From NCBI GenBank assembly GCA_000170815.1, contig ABCO01000004.1, forward strand, positions 302,855 through 366,854: a DNA stretch of 64,000 bases. The letters run 5' to 3'. The position numbers and the translations under genes were made by a program. This DNA is from an unidentified eubacterium SCB49. Lineage in GTDB: Bacteria; Bacteroidota; Bacteroidia; Flavobacteriales; Flavobacteriaceae. The notes under the pieces are model-generated. The model was given only the letters and a program-made list of their open reading frames with translations. It made no database searches and was not told where the DNA came from. Of the stretch, positions 55,833-63,400 are shown one piece after another; the stretch's first letter is position 1, and the number at the start of each line of letters is the position of its first letter.

Positions 55833-55921
55833 ACAAAGTTGCAATTATGATTGAACTATACTTCTAATAACTGCTGAAATGCTCTTTTGGGTTTCTAAAG
55901 GATGGTTATCTGTATCTAAAG
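55833..55921 (-). promoter_or_regulatory. LytTR-type site E: three 21-base-spaced repeats before kinase 2
   Basis: On the minus strand CTTTAG (from 55921), CTTTAG (from 55900) and TTTCAG (from 55879) are each 21 bases apart. A TTTG follows 36 bases after the last AG (37 in the other sites), so the promoter part is slightly off the common spacing. Confidence 0.65.
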
Positions 55922-55985
55922 CAGTCATTTTTCTTCTAAAAAAGATCTATATACAAGGTTTTACGATATCTTAAAAGCCACTCTA

Positions 55986-58883
55986 CTAGATTACAGAGGT
56001 AGGAATATTTAATATTACACGGGTTCCTTTGGGGCTTCCATCTTCTTTATAAAGATCAATAATCTCAGCTCCTATTTTTTTATCCTTTTCATAATTTAAA
56101 AGATCTAACCTACTTTCTGTTGCTTTTGTAGCAAAAGAAACTCGTAAATTTTTAGATTTAGCCTTAATCTCCGCAGATTTTGCACGTCCTACCCCATTAT
56201 CTTCTACACAACAAGTAATAGAGTTTTCTGCATTTTTAGAAAAGGTGATCCATAACTTCCTATCCGATTTTATATGTAACAACCCATGCTTTAAAGCATT
56301 CTCTATATATGGCTGGATGAGCATTGTTGGGATAATCGTACTCTCTGTATCTATATCATTACTAGTTTTAATATAATACTCTAGTGTATCTTCAAAACGT
56401 AATTTCTCTAATTCTAGATACATGTTTACAGTGCTTATTTCTTCCTGTAAGGTAATTTCGCCTTTAGTACTATGCTCTAAATAGGTTCTTATTAAATCTG
56501 CAAACTTCCCTAAATAATCGCCAGCTAAATCTTTTTGATTACTAATTATATATTCTTGTATCGAGTTAAGTGCGTTAAACACAAAGTGTGGATTCATTTG
56601 TGAGCGAAGATTTTCTAGCTTTAAAATTTTCAATTCATTTTTAACCTCAATCTGCTTTAATAGTGTGTTTTTGTCTTTTTCTCTTCTATACAGCTGGTAT
56701 TTATAAAATAGAATAATTGCCCCTAAAAAAAATAAGCCTATAAGCAAGTAAAACCAAGTTTTTTCCCAAAAAGGCTTTGTTACTGTAAGTGTAATTTGTT
56801 TTGTTTTAGATTCTGATTTATTAGTTGTAATATTTCTTATTTGAAAAGTATAATCCCCTTCTAAAAGATTATTATACTGAACATTAGTTATTCCATTTTT
56901 TGTGGCTATCCAGTTATCATTAAAACCTAATAATCTATATTCAAACTGGCCACTTGTATTTGTTTTAAAACCAATAGAGCTGTAATCAATACTTATATTA
57001 CTAGCCTCTTCTTTAAAATTATAACTAGGTTTTAATTCTTGTTTCTCATTATTAATGGTAACATTGGTAAAAAAGACTTCGGGAGTATCATAGGGTTTAA
57101 AAACACACTTTTCATTAAAATAAACAAGTTGTTCTGAACTACTCACAAACACATTATCATCTATTATTTCTAGACCATTATAATTGTACGAAACTATCCC
57201 TTCGTTTTTTGTTAAGTTTTTAAAAGTGTTATCATTTCGGTTAAAAAATTGAATACCATTATCTCCTGCTATCCATAAATTATTATCTGTAGCTCGTATA
57301 TACCTATTTGTGTTTGATAACAGCCCATTAGAAGTAGTATAATGTTTAATTACTTCTTTATTTTTAATGGCAAACAATCCATTTTTAAAAGTGCTACACC
57401 ACAAAACCCCATCACTAGTTTGCGTGATGGCTATGATATAAATAGGTTGGTTATTAAATAAAATTTCTTCTTCTTCTAGATCTTTATTTAAGACCAATAA
57501 CCCATCTATTGTTGCAAAGTATCTCAAATCATTTATGCAATCATAAAACACCTTATAGCCTCTTATGTCTTTAGAATAAACTTCTTTTTTATTGAGATTG
57601 TTTGTTATTTGAATTCTATTTGAAAACGCGCTTAATGTATAATTAGATTTTAAAACTTTTAAGTCTTTTAAGGTACCTCTTGCATTAAAAGAATTAGTGA
57701 TTTTTAATTGATCATTAAATTGATAAGTACCACTATTTGCATATACAAGGTAGCCATCATTTATACTTCTAGAAAAGTATACTTCAGGTGTTTTATTAAA
57801 AGAATAAGTATTTACTTTTCCTGAAGAATATGAGTATTTATAAAAATTATAGTTTAATGTATTTATTAGTAACTCGTCTTTATTACCTTTTTGAGTCATG
57901 ATAATCTTATCACTTAACAAAGGAATAGGTACTTGGTTTATCTCAATATTTGGTACAATAAACACAGAGTTGTTGACTGTTGTAAACCAATAATTTGCGT
58001 GCTTGTCTTTAACAACATCTGTGACTACTTGATCAGGAAATAAATGTCTTTTTATTTCTAAATTATCATACTTCACCTCACAAATAAAAACCCCTTTTTT
58101 TGTGCAAAACCAGATCTGATTATCAATTATTTTTGATATCACTATTCTGGTATTTGGGAAATTATGCTCTAGTTCATTCACGTTAGAGTCAAGGTTTTCA
58201 TCAATATTATAAAAAGAAATTCCTTTGTCATCAATTAGATAAAAAACAAAATTATCATCAAGAATTGAAAATCTTGTATTCTGTGTTAATCCATGACCCA
58301 AATATTTAATTGAAACTTCTTTCTTTTTAAAAGTAAGTAAGTCTAATTTCAGTAATTTTTGATCTACACCGTAATATAAGTTTTTATTATAAACAGTAGG
58401 CTCCACATAGGATTGGCCAAAATTTGTTTCCTTATAGACTACTTTTTTGGTTTCAATATTTGTAACAATTAGCTTCACAGAAGTAGACAAAACCAGTAAA
58501 TCATCCTCAAACATCAATGAAGGAAGGCTTCCTTTAAAGTCTAAATAGTATGTGTTAAAAAGTGTTATTTTATCATCTTTAACAAAGAACACTTGACCCG
58601 ATAAATTAACAAACCAAATAGCACCGTTAATATCTTCTTTTAACTGAAACACAGATAACCCTATTTGATCTGGATGCTGAAACTTTTTATAACTAACACC
58701 GTCAAAACGAAATAACCCTTTATCTGCAGCCAGCCAGATATAACCTTTACTGTCTTCAAGAATATTATAAAACTCATTGTCTGGCACCTCATCTTTTTCT
58801 GTTAAATGGATAGAAACAGGCTGCTGAGAAAAAAGAGTTGAATAGCTAAGAGATAATAAAAAATAAAAAATAAAAGATTTCAA
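55986..58883 (-). CDS. Beta-propeller/Y_Y_Y sensor histidine kinase 3
   Basis: This 965-residue protein has a signal peptide (FLLSLSYSTLFSQ). A periplasmic two-component propeller sensor (Reg_prop-like repeats such as DSKGYIWLAADKGLFRFDG and DNNLWIAGDNGIQFFNR) is followed by a Y_Y_Y domain (FEYRLLGFNDNWIATKNG), one membrane helix (about 707-730) and the His_kinase core with H766 in SQMNPHFVFNALNSIQEY. The architecture resembles hybrid glycan sensors but ends at the kinase. The start is TTG: an in-frame TGA lies eight codons upstream and the signal peptide begins right here. No clear 21-base repeat is seen in front of it. Confidence 0.92.
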   Translation of the reverse strand: MKSFIFYFLLSLSYSTLFSQQPVSIHLTEKDEVPDNEFYNILEDSKGYIWLAADKGLFRFDGVSYKKFQHPDQIGLSVFQLKEDINGAIWFVNLSGQVFFVKDDKITLFNTYYLDFKGSLPSLMFEDDLLVLSTSVKLIVTNIETKKVVYKETNFGQSYVEPTVYNKNLYYGVDQKLLKLDLLTFKKKEVSIKYLGHGLTQNTRFSILDDNFVFYLIDDKGISFYNIDENLDSNVNELEHNFPNTRIVISKIIDNQIWFCTKKGVFICEVKYDNLEIKRHLFPDQVVTDVVKDKHANYWFTTVNNSVFIVPNIEINQVPIPLLSDKIIMTQKGNKDELLINTLNYNFYKYSYSSGKVNTYSFNKTPEVYFSRSINDGYLVYANSGTYQFNDQLKITNSFNARGTLKDLKVLKSNYTLSAFSNRIQITNNLNKKEVYSKDIRGYKVFYDCINDLRYFATIDGLLVLNKDLEEEEILFNNQPIYIIAITQTSDGVLWCSTFKNGLFAIKNKEVIKHYTTSNGLLSNTNRYIRATDNNLWIAGDNGIQFFNRNDNTFKNLTKNEGIVSYNYNGLEIIDDNVFVSSSEQLVYFNEKCVFKPYDTPEVFFTNVTINNEKQELKPSYNFKEEASNISIDYSSIGFKTNTSGQFEYRLLGFNDNWIATKNGITNVQYNNLLEGDYTFQIRNITTNKSESKTKQITLTVTKPFWEKTWFYLLIGLFFLGAIILFYKYQLYRREKDKNTLLKQIEVKNELKILKLENLRSQMNPHFVFNALNSIQEYIISNQKDLAGDYLGKFADLIRTYLEHSTKGEITLQEEISTVNMYLELEKLRFEDTLEYYIKTSNDIDTESTIIPTMLIQPYIENALKHGLLHIKSDRKLWITFSKNAENSITCCVEDNGVGRAKSAEIKAKSKNLRVSFATKATESRLDLLNYEKDKKIGAEIIDLYKEDGSPKGTRVILNIPTSVI

Positions 58884-58902
58884 GGTAGGATAGTTAGATT
58901 GT

Positions 58903-58910
58903 CAAATCTA
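58903..58910 (-). promoter_or_regulatory. -7 box of the kinase 3 promoter
   Basis: TAGATTTG on the minus strand ends 19 bases before the TTG start. No TTG element at the usual distance and no clean 21-base repeats are seen, so kinase 3 may be expressed independently of the regulator. Confidence 0.5.
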
Positions 58911-59077
58911 CAATAAAGCGATTTAATGGCATCCACCTTATTTGAAAAGCTGATCTAATGTACTGCTCTTTCTATACCAATTTCAAAAAATACTAGTATT
59001 GCAAAATGTGACTTAAAATATCCTCTCTCAAACAATCTATAAAATGAAACCAATGTCATTCTCATTTATTTAAAAAG

Positions 59078-59145
59078 TTTTAGCAATCCAAAAGCACCTT
59101 TCAGAAATTACAAAAATTTTAATGCTTGATGGTCAATTAGTTTTG
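59078..59145 (+). promoter_or_regulatory. LytTR-type site F: two 21-base-spaced repeats plus -7 box
   Basis: TTTTAGCAATC (59078) and TTTCAGAAATT (59099) are 21 bases apart; TAGTTTTG (59138-59145) follows 33 bases after the last AG. The box ends 28 bases before the ATG at 59174. Confidence 0.8.
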
Positions 59146-59173
59146 CAAGATATAAACCATTAACAAAATTATT

Positions 59174-60259
59174 ATGAAAAATACAATAGTAGTAATCGCA
59201 TTATTAGTGACAACAATAACCATTGCACAAAACAATTTATTTAGCAATATTTCTACCACAGATCATTACCAAGAGTACAAAAGTGTAATAGATGCAGATG
59301 GTGATGGAGTTTATGATATAGCAGATAGAGGAAGCGTTGTGAAATTTAAACTAAAGCATTTGCAAACAGGGGAAGGCTACGCTATTTCGGCTATTGCAGA
59401 TCAAGGAAGAAACAAAGGCGACTATATAAACGGAGGTAATGCAGTAGATGCTAATTACCAATGTGTAGGATACCCTTTTGAAAGTTATATAAAAGATAAA
59501 AGTAGCAACAATGCTCTTGTTGCAATAGGTGATTATGTGTTTTATATAAAAAACATATCTCAAGATGGAACATCATATAATGCAGTGAGTCGTGTTTATA
59601 TTAAAATTGGTGCTGCGTCTAATAAACCACAAAAAAAACCGGAAATATCTTCAATGCAAATGGTTAAAATGTTTACAAGTCGTGGAAGTGATAAGGTTGC
59701 AAAACCAGAAATTGATTTTGGTACAGAACATAAAGCATTGCAAAGTCAAAACTTAGATAAAATGATTACAGATTACCTTGTTACAATGAAAACAAAACAA
59801 AATGGTAGAACTGCAACACAAAAACAATCTGACTCTAGAATAATAAAGGCTAAAGAAGAAGCGGTAATAGCCAAAAAAGAAGCAGCAAAAGAAGCAAAAG
59901 CAGCAAGAGATGCAGAATGGGCAGAAGCTCAAAAACATAACGATTCTGTTAAAGGAACTGCAAAATGGCAAGAACAAAATAGAAGAATTAAACAGAACGA
60001 AGCAAATTATCTAGGTGCACAAAAGGCAAGTGTTGTAACACTACGTAATAATAGCGGAAGCAGCATTTATGTTGGAAAAAGTGGATCTGTTAATCGAGGA
60101 ATAGAAATTCCTGCAGGCGGCACAGGTGGTTGGGATTGTGATTATGACGCTTATATACAAAAGCATACTATTAAAGGAGGCAGCAATGCATATAGATCTA
60201 CAAACACAAAAGTATATAGTAAAAACTCTGGATGTGGTGATACGGTCAATATAAACTAA
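59174..60259 (+). CDS. Secreted hypothetical protein with Ala/Lys-rich helix and two-cysteine C-terminal domain
   Basis: This 361-residue protein has a signal peptide (LLVTTITIAQ) and an N-terminal region of about 160 residues that is not recognised (VIDADGDGVYDIADRG may bind calcium). A long charged helix, probably coiled-coil, follows (KEEAVIAKKEAAKEAKAARD), then a C-terminal domain with VTLRNNSGSSIYVGKSGSV and SGCGDTVNIN that resembles the whole mature part of the 106-residue protein at 50462. It is controlled by site F and has its own terminator. It is divergent from kinase 3. Function is unknown. Confidence 0.82.
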   Translation: MKNTIVVIALLVTTITIAQNNLFSNISTTDHYQEYKSVIDADGDGVYDIADRGSVVKFKLKHLQTGEGYAISAIADQGRNKGDYINGGNAVDANYQCVGYPFESYIKDKSSNNALVAIGDYVFYIKNISQDGTSYNAVSRVYIKIGAASNKPQKKPEISSMQMVKMFTSRGSDKVAKPEIDFGTEHKALQSQNLDKMITDYLVTMKTKQNGRTATQKQSDSRIIKAKEEAVIAKKEAAKEAKAARDAEWAEAQKHNDSVKGTAKWQEQNRRIKQNEANYLGAQKASVVTLRNNSGSSIYVGKSGSVNRGIEIPAGGTGGWDCDYDAYIQKHTIKGGSNAYRSTNTKVYSKNSGCGDTVNIN

Positions 60260-60284
60260 TAATTAATATTAGCTTTATTATTAG

Positions 60285-60319
60285 AATCTCGTAAGCGTAA
60301 AACTTACGAGATTTTTTTG
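60285..60319 (+). terminator. Terminator after the 361-residue secreted protein gene
   Basis: AATCTCGTAAG / CTTACGAGATT with a 7-base loop is followed by TTTTTGT. The next regulatory site begins one base later. Confidence 0.9.
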
Positions 60320-60387
60320 TTTTAGAAGTTGATAAAACCGTTTCAGAAGTTGTTATCATTTTTAGGCGCGTATCGCAATTAAATTTG
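60320..60387 (+). promoter_or_regulatory. LytTR-type site G: two 21-base-spaced repeats plus -7 box
   Basis: TTTTAGAAGTTG (60320) and TTTCAGAAGTTG (60341) are 21 bases apart; TAAATTTG (60380-60387) follows 33 bases after the last AG. The box ends 25 bases before the giant gene ATG. Confidence 0.8.
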
Positions 60388-60412
60388 CCTAAAAATCTAT
60401 AAAATAATTATA

Positions 60413-63400
60413 ATGAAAACACAAATACTATCATTTTTAATACTCTTTACGCTATGTGGTGTGGGAGTAAATGCACAAAATATAATAAGCATACCAGATG
60501 CAAATTTTAAAAACTATTTAGTAAATAATCATACAATAAATACCAATCAGGATACAGAAATACAAGAAAGCGAAGCCGTTGCTTTTGCAGGCACTATGTT
60601 TTGTGATAATCGATCGATTTCAGATTTAACAGGTATTGAGGCATTTCCGAATATTATAGAGTTATTTTGTCACGATAATAATTTAACAACTATAAATGTT
60701 TCAAATAATACGGCTTTAAGATATTTAGATGTTTCAGGTAATTCTCTAAGTAGTATAGATGTTTCTACTATTGTAGGGTTAAGACAATTTGACGTTAGTG
60801 ATAATCCAATGTCGAGTTTAGAAGTTTCATTCAATACGGCTTTAATATCTCTATATTGTTACAATGATAATTTAACAAGTTTAGACCTTTCTAATAATAC
60901 AGCTTTAATTGAATTAAGTTGTGGAAATAATGCATTAACAACGTTAGATGTAACTGCTAATTCTACACTATATGATATCTATTGTCAAGACAACGCATTA
61001 ACAAGTTTAAAGGTCGCTAATGGTGTAAATAGTCCATATGGTCGTTTAAATGCCTTAAACAACCCAGATTTAACTTGTATAGAAGTAGATGATGTGGCTT
61101 GGTCTACTGCAAACTGGACAAACATTGATCCGCAAGCAAGTTTTAGTACAAGTTGTGCAGCACCAACTTGTACAGTAAACATACCAGATGCTAACTTTAA
61201 AGCTTATTTAGTAGGTAACGCAGCAATAAACACCAATGGCGATACAGAAATACAATGTAGTGAAGCTACTGCTTTTAATGGAACTATAAATTGTAATTCT
61301 TTAGCTATTTCAGATTTAACAGGTATCGAAGCTTTTACTGCTTTAACAAAACTGTATTGCTACAGCAATCAAATAACAAATTTAGATGTTTCTAGTAATG
61401 TCGCTTTAACATATTTGGCTTGCTACGGTAATCAATTAACAAGTTTAAACCTTTCAGCAAATACTGACTTAATTTATTTGAATTATAATGATAACCAAAT
61501 AAACAGTTTAGACCTTTCAAATAATACTGATTTAGAATATTTGTTTTGTAATAATAATCAAATATCGAATTTAGATCTTTCAGCTAATACTGCTTTAGTA
61601 AAACTATCTTGTACTACTAATCAATTAACAAGTTTAGACCTTTCGGCTAATACCGCTTTATATGATTTAAATTGTTCTGTTAACCAATTAACAAGTTTAG
61701 ATCTTACAGCAAACACTGCTTTAACTAAAATTTATTGTGGCGTTAACCAAATAACAAGTTTAGACGTTTCAGCACAAACTTTATTAGAACACTTATTCTG
61801 TGACAATAATCAATTAACAAGTTTAAATATTGCTAATACAAATAATGCAAATATGTTAAACATGTTAGCTACATACAACCCAGATTTAACTTGTATACAA
61901 GTAGATGATGTAGCGTATAGTGATGCAAACTGGTCTGCAGGAAAAGACGCTACAGCAAATTATAGTATAAACTGTACAGCTTGTACAGTAAACATACCAG
62001 ATGCTAACTTTAAAGCTTATTTAGTAGGTAACGCAGCTATAAACACCAATGGCGATACAGAAATACAATGTAGTGAAGCTAGTGATTTTAATGGAACTAT
62101 AAATTGTAATTCTTTAGCTATTTCAGATTTAACAGGTATCGAAGCTTTTACTGCTTTAACAAAACTGTATTGCTACAGCAACCAAATAACAAATTTAGAT
62201 GTTTCTAGTAATGTCGCTTTAACATATTTGACTTGCTACGGTAATCAATTAACAAGTTTAAACCTTTCAGCAAATACTGACTTAATTTATTTGAATTATA
62301 ATGATAACCAAATAAACAGTTTAGACCTTTCAAATAATACTGATTTAGAATATTTGTTTTGTAATAATAATCAAATATCGAATTTAGATCTTTCAGCTAA
62401 TACTGCTTTAGTAAAACTATCTTGTACTACTAATCAATTAACAAGTTTAGACCTTTCGGCTAATACCGCTTTATATGATTTAAATTGTTCTGTTAACCAA
62501 TTAACAAGTTTAGATCTTACAGCAAACACTGCTTTAACTAAAATTTATTGTGGCGTTAACCAAATAACAAGTTTAGACGTTTCAGCACAAACTTTATTAG
62601 AACACTTGTTTTGTGACAATAATCAATTAACAAGTTTAAATATTGCTAATACAAATAATGCAAATATGTTAAACATGTTAGCTACATACAACCCAGATTT
62701 AACTTGTATACAAGTAGATAATGTAGCGTATAGTAATGCAAATTGGTCTGCAGGAAAAGACGCTACAGCAAATTATAGTATAAACTGTGATGCAGACACA
62801 ACAGCTCCTATTGCAGTATGTCAAAACATTACCATACAACTAGACATAAATGGTGATGCTACTATTAGTGCCTCACAACTAGATGGAGGGTCATCAGACG
62901 ACACAGCAATTGCATCATTAACTTCAACTCAACTTACGTTTAATTGTTTAGATTTAGGTGTAAATACAGTAACACTTACAGTTCTTGATGCCGCAGGAAA
63001 CTCAGACTCTTGTACAGCAACAGTAACGGTTGAAGATTTAATTTCGCCTACTATTGTACAGCCTTCTAATATTACAGTAGATGTAGATGCAGCAATGTGT
63101 AGCGCTTTTGTTGCACTACCTTCTATAGTTGTAAATGATAACTGTAGTAATGCTACTTATACCACTAACGCGCCTGCAGATTCTATTTATCCTGTAGGAA
63201 ACACAACAGTAACAGTAACTGCAACAGATGGATCAGCAAACACTGCAACAACCGTTTTTCAAGTAACTGTAGTAGATACTGAAGCACCGGTAATTGTACA
63301 GCCTTCTAATATTACAGTAGATGTAGATGCAGCTATGTGTAGCGCTTTTGTTGCACTACCTTCTATAGTTGTAAATGATAACTGTAGTAATGCTACTTAT

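Noticed and set aside
55922-55985. Terminator after kinase 3
   Set aside because: AT-rich sequence with short T runs but no stable stem was found, so read-through into kinase 2 is possible and no terminator is listed.
58942-58968. TTGAAA and CTGCTC 21 bases apart before kinase 3 as a LytTR-type site
   Set aside because: The match to the repeat is weak and the offset to the -7 box is two bases off the common value; it may be a degenerate site but cannot be claimed.
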